From: Rhizobium leguminosarum
GTDB lineage: Bacteria > Pseudomonadota > Alphaproteobacteria > Rhizobiales > Rhizobiaceae
Length of the DNA: 64,000 bases
Reading direction: 5' to 3'
Assembly (NCBI RefSeq): GCF_004123835.1
Contig: NZ_MZMU01000012.1
Span: forward strand, 62,001-126,000
The translations under genes and the position numbers were made by a program. Positions 16,367-24,430 of the stretch are shown one piece after another; the stretch's first letter is position 1, and every line of letters starts with the position of its first letter. The notes beneath the pieces were generated by a model that had not been told where the DNA came from, searched no databases, and saw nothing but the letters and a program-made list of their open reading frames with translations.

Positions 16367-18118
16367 ATGGACGCAAAGACGCAATCCCCCCGAGATAAGA
16401 TGGCCTCCAAGAGCGAGATGAGCCCCGCAAAAGGCATGCCCGACGCCGCGGTGAAATACCGGGCCTATCCGCAGGTGAACATTCCCGACCGCACATGGCC
16501 GACGAAGACCATTACCAAGGCACCGGTCTGGTGTTCGGTCGACCTGCGCGACGGCAACCAGGCGCTCGTCGACCCGATGGGCCACGATCGCAAGGCGCGT
16601 ATGTTCCAGCTGCTGATCGAGATGGGCTTCAAGGAAATCGAGATCGGTTTCCCCTCGGCTTCGCAGACCGATTTCGACTTCGCGCGCTGGTGCGTGGAGG
16701 AGGGCAATGTGCCCGACGACGTCTCCCTGCAGGTATTGGTGCAATGCCGCCCGGAACTCATCACCCGCACCTTCGAAGCACTGGAAGGCGCAAATCGGCC
16801 GATCGTGCACTTCTACAACTCGACCAGCGAGTTGCAGCGCCGCGTCGTCTTCGCCAAGGATGTGCGGGGCATCAAGCAGATCGCCGTCGATGCCGCCAAG
16901 ATGATCACCGATATGGCCACGAAGGCCGGCGGCGGTTACCGTTTCGAATATTCGCCGGAGAGCTTTACCGGCACCGAACTCGATGTGGCGCTGGAAATCT
17001 GCAACGCCGTCATCGAGGTCGTCAAGCCGACGCCCGATAACAAGCTGATCATCAACCTGCCGTCCACCGTCGAGATGGCGACGCCGAACGTCTATGCCGA
17101 CCAGATCGAATGGATGTGCCGCAACCTCGACAATCGCGAGAACCTGATCGTTTCGCTGCATCCGCATAACGATCGCGGCACCGGCATTGCTGCTGCCGAA
17201 CTGGCACTGCTGGCAGGTGCCGACCGCGTCGAAGGCACGCTGTTCGGCAACGGCGAGCGTACCGGCAATGTCGACATGGTGACGATGGCGCTGAACATGT
17301 TCACGCAAGGTGTCGATCCCGAGATCGACTGCTCGAATATCGAACGCATCAAGGAAGTGTTCGAATATTCGAACCAGATGGCGATCGGTGAGCGTCATCC
17401 CTATGTCGGCGAACTGGTCTATACGGCCTTCTCCGGCTCGCATCAGGATGCGATCAACAAGGGTATGAAGGCAGCACAGGTCGCCAATCATCCCGTGTGG
17501 GAAGTTCCGTACCTGCCGATCGATCCGCGCGATGTCGGTCGTTCCTACGAGGCGATCATCCGCATCAACTCTCAATCCGGCAAGGGCGGCATCGCTTATA
17601 TCCTGCAGCAGGATTACGGGCTGAACCTGCCGCGTAACCTGCAGGTGGAATTCCGCGAGGATATCCAGCGCATCACCGACGTAGAGGGCAAGGAGCTTCC
17701 GTCCCGGCGCATCTATGACCGCTTCATCGAGCGCTACGTGACGCAGCCGGAAGGCCGCCTGCGCTTCGTCGACCATCACACCTATCCTGACACTGAGCAC
17801 AAGGGCCAGCGGATCGTCGCAGCCGAGATCACCGACAATGGGGAGATCAAGCGCATCGAAGGGCGCGGCAACGGTCCGATCGACGGTTTCATCAATGCGC
17901 TGTCGCATTATCTCGGCATTGAGATGTCGGTCGAGGACTATTCCGAGCATTCGCTCCAGCATGGCTCGAACGCGGCGGCGATCTCCTATGTCGAGACTTC
18001 CTATCCCGGCGGCAAACTCTTCGGCGCCGGCATCAATACCAACATTGTCGCGGCATCGCTGGAAGCGATCGTCTCGGCCGCCAACCGCGTGCTCGACGTG
18101 AAGGCCGGCAAGGCCTGA
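16367..18118 (+). CDS. leuA: 2-isopropylmalate synthase
   Basis: Condenses acetyl-CoA with 2-ketoisovalerate, the first committed step of leucine synthesis. 583 residues, the longer LeuA type (yeast/Corynebacterium-like) rather than the 500-residue enterobacterial one. The metal- and substrate-binding segment SVDLRDGNQAL lies near residues 60-70, HPHNDRGTGIAAAELALL gives the metal-binding histidines, and LFGNGERTGNVD follows. The C-terminal regulatory domain (about 430-570) should bind leucine for feedback inhibition. ATG 16367 is preceded by GAGGAG at eight bases, so I chose it over the upstream in-frame start at 16343. Controlled by the leader upstream. Confidence 0.96.
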   Translation: MDAKTQSPRDKMASKSEMSPAKGMPDAAVKYRAYPQVNIPDRTWPTKTITKAPVWCSVDLRDGNQALVDPMGHDRKARMFQLLIEMGFKEIEIGFPSASQTDFDFARWCVEEGNVPDDVSLQVLVQCRPELITRTFEALEGANRPIVHFYNSTSELQRRVVFAKDVRGIKQIAVDAAKMITDMATKAGGGYRFEYSPESFTGTELDVALEICNAVIEVVKPTPDNKLIINLPSTVEMATPNVYADQIEWMCRNLDNRENLIVSLHPHNDRGTGIAAAELALLAGADRVEGTLFGNGERTGNVDMVTMALNMFTQGVDPEIDCSNIERIKEVFEYSNQMAIGERHPYVGELVYTAFSGSHQDAINKGMKAAQVANHPVWEVPYLPIDPRDVGRSYEAIIRINSQSGKGGIAYILQQDYGLNLPRNLQVEFREDIQRITDVEGKELPSRRIYDRFIERYVTQPEGRLRFVDHHTYPDTEHKGQRIVAAEITDNGEIKRIEGRGNGPIDGFINALSHYLGIEMSVEDYSEHSLQHGSNAAAISYVETSYPGGKLFGAGINTNIVAASLEAIVSAANRVLDVKAGKA

Positions 18119-18144
18119 TCGGCCAAGGTTTGACCAGATAAGTT

Positions 18145-18534
18145 TCAGGCCGCGATCGCGTCGGTGCGGCGCGGCCTGACGATGCAGTCGGCGATATTGC
18201 CGGCTTCGTTGCGTGCCTCCGCGTGGCGCTGGCCCCATTCGCAGAGCGCCAACAGCACCGGTTCGAGGCCGAGGCCGAGTTCGGTCGCGCTGTATTCGAC
18301 GCGGGCGGGGACCTCGGCGAAGACTTGGCGGGCGACCAGCCCGTGCTCCTCCATCTCGCGCAGCTGCTGGATCAGCACCTTCTGGGTAATGGCGGGCATC
18401 ATCCGTTTCAGCTCCGACAGACGCTTCGGGCCGGAGAAGACGTAATAGAGGATGACCGGCTTCCAGCGCCCCGAGATCACCTTCAGCGCGCGTTCGACGG
18501 GCAGCTCGGGGAGTCTTTTCATCGGCTCAGCCAT
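18145..18534 (-). CDS. HxlR-family transcriptional regulator
   Basis: 129 residues from ATG 18534, with an excellent CAGGAGGTGACC before it. It is a small winged-helix protein of the HxlR/MarR-like group: ALKVISGRWKPVILYYV...RLSELKRMMP, ITQKVLIQQLREMEEHGLV, then a wing with VPARVEYSATELG. Unlike most HxlR proteins there is no N-terminal cysteine; only Cys near WG..HA and NIADCIV occur at the C-terminus. It is transcribed away from the quinone oxidoreductase gene with a 101-base shared promoter region, so it probably regulates that gene. Confidence 0.88.
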   Translation of the reverse strand: MAEPMKRLPELPVERALKVISGRWKPVILYYVFSGPKRLSELKRMMPAITQKVLIQQLREMEEHGLVARQVFAEVPARVEYSATELGLGLEPVLLALCEWGQRHAEARNEAGNIADCIVRPRRTDAIAA

Positions 18535-18635
18535 GGTCACCTCCTGGTGGGTAGGGCACGAAAGAGTGTGTATTTTCATCTGATAGTCTATTGCTAAACC
18601 TGCCCCACGCCAATCAGACGTGAGGTTCACCTGCC
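18535..18635. promoter_or_regulatory. Shared divergent promoter region, HxlR regulator and oxidoreductase
   Basis: A 101-base region between two outward-facing genes. It contains an AT-richer core (about 18565-18600) where both promoters and an HxlR site would be expected. I see no clear palindrome. The GTGAGG near 18620 is the ribosome binding site of the oxidoreductase. Confidence 0.4.
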
Positions 18636-19619
18636 ATGAAAGCCGTCCAATTCACTCGCTTCGGTCCGCCAGATGTCCTCGAGCTCGTGGAACTGCCGGT
18701 CCCCGAGCCGGGACCGGGCGAGGTGCTTCTCCGCGTCCACGCGGCGGGCGTCAACTTCTTCGAGGTGTTGATGCGGGCCGACCGCTATGCCGTGACGCCC
18801 GACCTGCCGATGTTTCCCGGTGTCGAGGTCGCGGGTACGATCGAGCGAGCAGGGCCTGGTGCTGCCGACCGCTCGCTCATTGGCATGCGGGTTGCCGTTC
18901 CTCTCTTTGCGATCGGGCGCGGTTCGGGCGGTTATGCCGAATTCGTCGCGGTCGACGGCGGGGCGGTGGTGCAACTGCCGGATGCGGTTTCGTTCGAGGC
19001 GGCTGCGGCGCTGATGGTGCAGGGACTGACGGTGCTGCATCTTCTGCGCCGCAGTCCGGCGAAAGGCAAGAATGTTCTCGTGAGTGCGGCAGCGGGCGGT
19101 GTCGGGTCGCTGCTGGTGCAGCTCGCGAAACGTGACGGGGCGAAGATGGTGATCGCGGCGGCGAGCAGTGACGAGAAGAGGGCGCTTTCCCTGTCTCTCG
19201 GCGCCGAACATGCGGTCGATTACATGGCACCCGGCTGGCAGGAGGACGTCAAGAGGCTGACCGGAGGGCTCGGCGCGGATATCATCTATGAAACCGTCGG
19301 TGACGCGTTTTCAAGGGCGGCACTCGATGCGCTGGCGCCTTGCGGCGAGCTGGTGCTGGCGGCGATGGGGCGGTTCGGGCTTGAGGCGGCCGATGTCGAG
19401 CACATGCTTGATGACAATCAGTCAATCAAGGGATTTTCGCTGTTGCCGCTGCTGACGCCTCAGGGGGTGCGGGAGGATCTTGCCGAGCTCTTCGAGCTTG
19501 CCGCGGCGGGCGCCCTGACGGTTATCGACGGCGGTCGTTTCCCACTGCATCAAGCGGCGGAAGCGCATCGCGCCATCGAAGGGCGGCGGGCGGTCGGCAA
19601 GGTGGTGCTGGTGCCTTAA
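18636..19619 (+). CDS. NADPH:quinone oxidoreductase / MDR-family dehydrogenase
   Basis: 327 residues of the zinc-independent medium-chain reductase group (quinone oxidoreductase type). A GroES-like N-terminal half (FGPPDVLELVELPVPEPGPGEVL) is followed by a Rossmann half with the nucleotide motif AAAGGVGSLLVQLAKRDGA. The zinc-binding cysteines of alcohol dehydrogenases are absent. The start ATG 18636 has GTGAGG upstream. Likely function is NADPH-dependent reduction of quinones or other electrophiles, possibly under control of the divergent HxlR regulator. The precise substrate is unknown. Confidence 0.88.
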   Translation: MKAVQFTRFGPPDVLELVELPVPEPGPGEVLLRVHAAGVNFFEVLMRADRYAVTPDLPMFPGVEVAGTIERAGPGAADRSLIGMRVAVPLFAIGRGSGGYAEFVAVDGGAVVQLPDAVSFEAAAALMVQGLTVLHLLRRSPAKGKNVLVSAAAGGVGSLLVQLAKRDGAKMVIAAASSDEKRALSLSLGAEHAVDYMAPGWQEDVKRLTGGLGADIIYETVGDAFSRAALDALAPCGELVLAAMGRFGLEAADVEHMLDDNQSIKGFSLLPLLTPQGVREDLAELFELAAAGALTVIDGGRFPLHQAAEAHRAIEGRRAVGKVVLVP

Positions 19620-19672
19620 ATCAAAGCGACGCACGATGTCGTGCGATACCGCTCGGCATCATGCTCCGGCAA

Positions 19673-20518
19673 TCAGATCGCTGTGGCGATCTCCATGGCA
19701 AGCTGGCCGAGCGTTGCTTCGGCGGAGGGGCCGGCAAGCACATAGGAGGTGCCGGCATTGTGCCACGTCACGAGGCCGATCTCGTCCTTGATCGTTTCCT
19801 TGAAGTCGTCGGTCTCTGGCGGCTGCGCGTCCTTGCGGAAGCAAATGGAGATGATGTCGCCGTCGGAATTAGAATAGACGAGCTGTCCGACAGGGCGGCT
19901 GTCGCCAAGGATGACGCGCGCGCCCTGGAAGGTCCAGGCTTCGGCGCTCAGATCCGGCACGCGGAAGGGTACGCCGATCGCCGTCGTCAGCCAGCTGGAG
20001 ATTTCCTCGGCCTGCGAGGCGGGCACTTCGACGAGATGACGGGGCTGGCGGATCAGCAGGCGCTGATAGGCGGTGACGTCGCCCAGCCAGTCGCTGGTAT
20101 TGGCCGGTGCCGCATTGGTGGTAGCGGTGCTGGCAATCTCGTCGGCATCCGGCGCGGTGCCGACGAAATAGCCGATACCACAACCGACGACAAAGAGGAT
20201 GAGGGCGGCGGCCAGCGCCTGCGGGCCGCTCGGCGCCAGTTTCACTTGCGGGCGCGTGGCGCGCTGGGCGATCGGCGTTTTCGGCGGCTGCGTGCTCTTG
20301 ATCGAGCGCACGAGGGCGAGCGGGACCGGCTCCTTCAGGATATCGTCGAGGCGGCGGCGGCCGAAATCAGCCCCGTGGCGCAGCTTCTCATGCAGCCGGC
20401 GTGCATTCTCGTCGCTTGCCAGACGCTGCTCCAGTTCGTGCCGCTGTTCGGGCGAGACTTCGCCGTCGAGAAGGGCGGTGAGCTGGGCTTCGAGCGGCAA
20501 TTTCCTAAGATCGAGCAA
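19673..20518 (-). CDS. Membrane anti-sigma factor, partner of the ECF sigma
   Basis: 281 residues if translation starts at TTG 20518, two bases inside the gap after the sigma stop codon and preceded by CAGG at about eight bases. A longer in-frame extension upstream would run out of frame through the sigma gene and is not real. Residues 1-60 form an anti-sigma-type cytoplasmic domain (LPLEAQLTALLDGEVSPEQRHELEQRL), one membrane helix lies near residues 100-120 (ALAAALILFVVGCGIGYFVG), and the rest is a periplasmic domain. No zinc-binding H..C..C pair is seen. Presumably holds the ECF sigma until an envelope signal arrives. Confidence 0.82.
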   Translation of the reverse strand: MLDLRKLPLEAQLTALLDGEVSPEQRHELEQRLASDENARRLHEKLRHGADFGRRRLDDILKEPVPLALVRSIKSTQPPKTPIAQRATRPQVKLAPSGPQALAAALILFVVGCGIGYFVGTAPDADEIASTATTNAAPANTSDWLGDVTAYQRLLIRQPRHLVEVPASQAEEISSWLTTAIGVPFRVPDLSAEAWTFQGARVILGDSRPVGQLVYSNSDGDIISICFRKDAQPPETDDFKETIKDEIGLVTWHNAGTSYVLAGPSAEATLGQLAMEIATAI

Positions 20519-20520
20519 AT

Positions 20521-21030
20521 TCAGAACCTGTGGATCGGGTGGGTGCCGGCAAGCCCGGCGAAATGCAGCCTCGCGGTAGCGAGCTGCGAGACGACGTTTG
20601 CCACCGGAATGCCCATGATGTCGGCGGCCTGCTGGTAGCTGTGACCTTCGACGTCGACCAGCAGGAACATGCTGGAGACGCCATCCGGCATATCGGAAAT
20701 CATGTGATGGATGGTGTCGGGATCGACCGCGGCCGAGCGTTCGCGCGCAGCCTCTCTGATATCGGTGACGTTGCCGCGGACGGAAGCCTTCGGCTTGCGC
20801 TTGCGGTTGTCGTCGGTCCATTGCTGGCGGGCAAGCGTGTAGATCCAGCTTTCCAGCCGGCCTTCGCCGCTCCATTGATGACCTTTGGCGATGGCGCGCT
20901 GACAGACGGCCTGAACGAGTTCATCGGCCACAGCAACCTCACCCGCGAGCGTGATCGCGAAGCGGCGAAGGCGGGGCAGGAGGCCGACGAGGTCACGCCG
21001 GAGATCGATGGTCGTTGCGGGCTGACGCAT
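20521..21030 (-). CDS. ECF-family RNA polymerase sigma factor
   Basis: 169 residues, with region 2 (LPRLRRFAITLAG..ADELVQAVCQRA...WIYTLARQQW) and region 4 (MPDGVSSMFLLVDVEGHSYQQAADIMGIPVANVVSQLATAR). The acidic linker of large ECF groups is short. The stop codon is immediately followed by the anti-sigma start, the classical sigma/anti-sigma pair. The ECF subgroup is not clear to me, and I could not recognise an autoregulatory promoter in the 190 bases upstream. Confidence 0.88.
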   Translation of the reverse strand: MRQPATTIDLRRDLVGLLPRLRRFAITLAGEVAVADELVQAVCQRAIAKGHQWSGEGRLESWIYTLARQQWTDDNRKRKPKASVRGNVTDIREAARERSAAVDPDTIHHMISDMPDGVSSMFLLVDVEGHSYQQAADIMGIPVANVVSQLATARLHFAGLAGTHPIHRF

Positions 21031-21217
21031 TGTCTATCCAAGAAGCATTCACAATGGTTTCGCGGACGAAGGGTTCGCCGTCGGGCGCGAAACCGACTTT
21101 ATCGACGCCGTCGATGCATGTGCTTTATGAAACAAGTCTCCTGCACTTCGCAAGCATCCGGTCGTCTTCATCCCTCTTTCCCAAGGGATTTTCGTATTGT
21201 GGCCTGCAAAGCTTGCG

Positions 21218-21778
21218 TCAATATGTTTTGTAGCCGTTCAAGCTTTGCAGCAGGGAGCGATAGGCCCAGGTGCCTTCGCCGCCACGATCACGGATTTCGA
21301 CAAGCTGGACGCGAGCGCCCTGGATGTCTCCCTGTTCCACCAGCGCCATGCCCATATAGGAGCGGGCGAGGATATAATTCTCGTCCGCCTGCAGCGCCTT
21401 GCGGTAGTAGGACATGCCGAGTTCCATGCGGCCGGCCTTGCGGTTGGCGTAGCCGAGATAGTTCAGGACGCGCGGGTCGTTCTGGTTGCGAGCGAGATTG
21501 AGCACGGTGATGGCGTTGTCATACTGGCCGGCATAGGCAAACTCGCGGGCGAACTGATAGAGATCGTCGTCGTTGAAGCTGCTCTTCTTCGGGTTGACGC
21601 ATTCCTTCTTGGTCTTGTCCCAGACCTTGCCGCCGGTGCAGGTCTTGGTCGTCTGGGTCTTCGGCGGCGGATTGGTATCATCGTTGCTGTCGCCGGCCGC
21701 GAGAGCGGCCGTGGCGATGCCGAAGGCAAAGCCGGCGGCGAGCGAAAGTCTGGACAGGTGGCGGAAAGAAGAAGTCAT
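21218..21778 (-). CDS. Exported tetratricopeptide-repeat protein
   Basis: 186 residues with a signal peptide (residues 1-28, ending ATAALAAG). A short Cys-containing motif follows (CTGGKVWDKTKKECVNPK), which recalls a small disulfide loop. Two or three TPR units cover residues 70-165 (YQFAREFAYAGQYDNAITVLNLA, PRVLNYLGYANRKAGRMELGMSYYRKAL, ILARSYMGMALVEQGDIQGAR). Likely a periplasmic protein-interaction module. It lies upstream of the sigma/anti-sigma pair on the same strand, with about 190 bases between. Confidence 0.8.
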   Translation of the reverse strand: MTSSFRHLSRLSLAAGFAFGIATAALAAGDSNDDTNPPPKTQTTKTCTGGKVWDKTKKECVNPKKSSFNDDDLYQFAREFAYAGQYDNAITVLNLARNQNDPRVLNYLGYANRKAGRMELGMSYYRKALQADENYILARSYMGMALVEQGDIQGARVQLVEIRDRGGEGTWAYRSLLQSLNGYKTY

Positions 21779-21937
21779 CGGCGCGCTCCGTTCTCAGGCA
21801 GTGCAGTTGCTCGGATTGTACGCTTACCACTAAAAATACCAAGAGGGTAAGCAACCTCCATGGCAAATGTTGCGACGGCGGCCGGATGTCCTCGCAGATC
21901 GATTCAAGTGCTGCGTAAAAAGAGCTAGGAACCAGCG

Positions 21938-22858
21938 CTAAGACGCGAAAATATCGGCGCTTTCCGGCATCACCGCGTCGCCGGCCCTGTTGAGGCTGAA
22001 GCGCTCGCCGCTGAGTTCCCAGGCGCCGGGAGAGCCGTCGATGGAGAACAGGTTGTAGGCGGCGGGCGGCTTGATGCTGCCCGGTCCCTGCGAGGCAGAG
22101 GCGATGCCGACGACCGGTACTGGCTGCATTTGGCCGCGCAGCCAATGCAGCGTGTTCAGGTGCGTATGGCCGTGCAGCACGAGTTCGGCGCCGCCCGTCG
22201 AAATCACGGCAGCGAAACGGCGGATGCCGATCATCCGTTTGTAGAAGGCCGTGGCGCCGCGGATCGGCGGGTGATGGATCATGACGACGCGGAAGAGACC
22301 GGCTTCGCCAGCCGCACGCAGGATGTTGACGGTATCGCGGGCCTGTCGCGCGCCGAAAAAGCCAGAAGCGGCGAAGGGAGGGGTGGCGACCGCCGTCGAA
22401 CAACCGACAATCGCGACTTTGCCGCGAACGCGCAGATAAGGAAAGATATGGCGGTTCTCCGGCCATTGCGGCGGAGAGAGATCGCCGCGGACATAATCGT
22501 ACCAGGCGCGCATAGACTTCTCGTAAGAGCCGGGCACATAGGCATCGTGATTGCCGGGAACGACCGACGTGTCTGCGGGATCGCCGAGCTCGCGCAGCCA
22601 GGCGGCGGCCGAGCGGATCTCGATGCCGCTCGCCAGATTGACGAGGTCGCCGGTGACGGCCAGGTGATCGGCCTGATGGGCGCGGATGTCATCGAGCAGC
22701 AGATCCAACGTGCTGCCGAAAAGGTGCTTGCGTCGATTTCGATGCCAGTTCACAAAGCCAGTTATGCGTTTTGAAAACAGCTCTTGAATGGAAAGACTGG
22801 GCAACGGCCCGAGGTGGACGTCGGAGATATGCGCGAGCTTGAACATGCTACGAGACAT
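21938..22858 (-). CDS. Metallophosphoesterase family protein
   Basis: About 306 residues. All calcineurin-like motifs are present in order: ISDVHLGPLP near the start, VTGDLVNLA, VVPGNHD, VMIHHPPIRG and VLHGHTHLN. Two divalent metals should be bound. The start is uncertain among ATG 22885, 22858 and 22846, none with a strong ribosome binding site; the family homology begins at FKLAHISDVH. The related YfcE/CpdA-like proteins hydrolyse phosphodiesters or monoesters, but the substrate here is not shown. Divergent from the Nudix gene with a 58-base gap. Confidence 0.88.
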   Translation of the reverse strand: MSRSMFKLAHISDVHLGPLPSLSIQELFSKRITGFVNWHRNRRKHLFGSTLDLLLDDIRAHQADHLAVTGDLVNLASGIEIRSAAAWLRELGDPADTSVVPGNHDAYVPGSYEKSMRAWYDYVRGDLSPPQWPENRHIFPYLRVRGKVAIVGCSTAVATPPFAASGFFGARQARDTVNILRAAGEAGLFRVVMIHHPPIRGATAFYKRMIGIRRFAAVISTGGAELVLHGHTHLNTLHWLRGQMQPVPVVGIASASQGPGSIKPPAAYNLFSIDGSPGAWELSGERFSLNRAGDAVMPESADIFAS

Positions 22859-22916
22859 AGACCAGCTTATTGACAAATCAAACACATCCGGCGCGATGAA
22901 GAGCTGAAACGGAGCG

Positions 22917-23396
22917 ATGGTGGATAAAGAGAACCGGCCCCTTTACATAAGGCTGGCGTTGCGCCTGCTGCATGTCTATTTCAGCTTCGTCCGCAGCATG
23001 ACGGTGGGCGTGCGGGCTGCCTGTTTCGATGCAGACGGGCGCATCTTTCTCGTGCGCCACAGCTATATCGGCGGTTGGCACATGCCGGGCGGCGGGCTGG
23101 AGCGCAACGAGACGGTCGAGGAAGCGCTCGTCAAGGAATTACGCGAGGAGGGCAACCTCAGGATCATCGGCAAGCCGCAGCTGTTCCAGGTCTATTTCAA
23201 TACCACGACCACACGGCGCGACCATGTCGTCTTCTACCGGGCGACCGTCGAGCAGACGGCGCCGCGGCCGCCGGATTGGGAGATATCCGACAGCGGCTTC
23301 TTTTCCCTCGACAGCCTGCCCGAGGGCACGACCAAGGCGACGCATCGCCGTCTCGCCGAGCTTCGCGGCGATCAGGAGCCCGCCCACCGCTGGTGA
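22917..23396 (+). CDS. Nudix hydrolase with altered Nudix box
   Basis: 159 residues. The Nudix box lies after WHMPGGGLERNETVEEALVK: the core reads KELREEGNL where the consensus is REUXEEXGU. Arg becomes Lys and the late Gly becomes Asn, while the metal-binding Glu residues remain. Flanking segments (RAACFDADGRIFLVRHSYIGGWHMPGGG) fit proteins acting on nucleoside diphosphate derivatives. Substrate unknown. Faces away from the phosphoesterase gene. Confidence 0.85.
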   Translation: MVDKENRPLYIRLALRLLHVYFSFVRSMTVGVRAACFDADGRIFLVRHSYIGGWHMPGGGLERNETVEEALVKELREEGNLRIIGKPQLFQVYFNTTTTRRDHVVFYRATVEQTAPRPPDWEISDSGFFSLDSLPEGTTKATHRRLAELRGDQEPAHRW

Positions 23397-23418
23397 ACTT
23401 CAGGCAGCCATTCAAACT

Positions 23419-23464
23419 GCTACAGCGCCCTTTGCGCGTCTGAAATGACGCGCGGCGCTGTAGC
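23419..23464. repeat. Palindromic repeat element reaching into the ghr coding sequence
   Basis: GCTACAGCGCC (23419-23429) pairs perfectly with GGCGCTGTAGC (23454-23464). Inside, GCGCGTC (23434-23440) pairs with GACGCGC (23447-23453) around a TGAAAT loop. On the minus strand the element encodes the last 14 residues and the stop codon of the glutathionyl-hydroquinone reductase gene. A decayed copy lies at 24549-24591. Confidence 0.8.
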
Positions 23465-24430
23465 ACGGCCGTGCGGACTGTCGAGATCGAGCGCCGGGCC
23501 GACGGGAACGATGCCGGTCGGATTGATCGTCTTGTGGCTGCGGTAATAGTGCTGCTTGATGTGGTTGAGGTTCACCGTCTCGGCAACGCCTGCTGTCTGG
23601 TAAAGGTCGCGCAGATAGTCAGGCAGGTTGCGGTAGTCGGCGATGCGGCGGATGTTGCACTTGAAATGGCCGACATAGACGGCGTCGAAGCGCACCAGCG
23701 TGGTGAACAGGCGCCAGTCTGCCTCGGTCTGACGGTTGCCGAAGAGGTAGCGGCCCTCGCCGAGGCGTTCGTCGAGCATGTCGAGTGTTTCGAACAGCGC
23801 GCCGACGTTTTCGGCATAGGCCTCCTGGGTGGTGGCAAAGCCCGCCTTGTAGACGCCGTTATTGACGGTGTCGTAGACGGTGGCGTTCAGCGCATCGATT
23901 TCGGAGCGAAGGTCCTCGGGATAGAAATCGGCTGTCGAGCCGGTCAGCCCGTCGAAGGCACCGTTGAACATGCGGATGATCTCGGCGGATTCGTTGTTGA
24001 CGATCGTGCCGGTCTTCTTGTCCCAGAGCACGGGAACGGTGACACGGCCGGAATAGTGCGGATCGGCTTTGACGTAGATCTGCCAAAGCGCGGACGCGCC
24101 GAAGAGGTGGTCGCCGGTGGCGCCGTCGCCGACCTTGAACTCCCAGCCGTTCTCGACCATCAGCGGATCGACGACCGAAACCGAGATCAGCTCTTCGAGC
24201 TTCTTCAGCTTGCGGAAGATCAGCGTGCGGTGCGCCCAGGGGCAGGCGAGCGAGACATACAGATGGTAACGCCCGGCCTCGGCCTTGAAGCCGCCGCTGC
24301 CGGAAGGGCCGGCCTCACCGTCTGATGTCACCCAGTTGCGGAACTGCGAGGGCTGCCGCTTGAAATGGCCCTTGCTCTCCTTCGTGTCGTACCAGGCGTC
24401 ATGCCAGACGCCGTCCACCAGCATTCCCAT
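23420..24430 (-). CDS. Glutathionyl-hydroquinone reductase (GST Xi/Omega-like)
   Basis: 336 residues from ATG 24430, selected because AAGGGA lies nine bases upstream. Family segments include FRNWVT, YVSLACPWAHRTLIFRKLK with the catalytic cysteine in ACPW, GRVTVPVLWDKKTGTIVNNES for glutathione binding, ADWRLFTTLVRFDAVYVGHFKCN, and INPTGIVPVGP. These are the marks of YqjG/ECM4-type enzymes that reduce glutathionylated hydroquinones. The last 14 residues (ATAPRVISDAQRAL) and the stop codon are encoded by a palindromic repeat and are unlikely to belong to the original protein. Confidence 0.93.
   Translation of the reverse strand: MGMLVDGVWHDAWYDTKESKGHFKRQPSQFRNWVTSDGEAGPSGSGGFKAEAGRYHLYVSLACPWAHRTLIFRKLKKLEELISVSVVDPLMVENGWEFKVGDGATGDHLFGASALWQIYVKADPHYSGRVTVPVLWDKKTGTIVNNESAEIIRMFNGAFDGLTGSTADFYPEDLRSEIDALNATVYDTVNNGVYKAGFATTQEAYAENVGALFETLDMLDERLGEGRYLFGNRQTEADWRLFTTLVRFDAVYVGHFKCNIRRIADYRNLPDYLRDLYQTAGVAETVNLNHIKQHYYRSHKTINPTGIVPVGPALDLDSPHGRATAPRVISDAQRAL

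Noticed and set aside
16061..18238. 725-codon open frame opposite leuA
   Set aside because: High-GC antisense shadow with low-complexity Arg/His/Asp composition; leuA on the plus strand is a clear enzyme with a good ribosome binding site.
20519..20875. N-terminal extension of the anti-sigma factor to 400 residues
   Set aside because: The extension reads through the ECF sigma gene in the wrong frame and is Arg-rich; the genuine domain begins near 20518.
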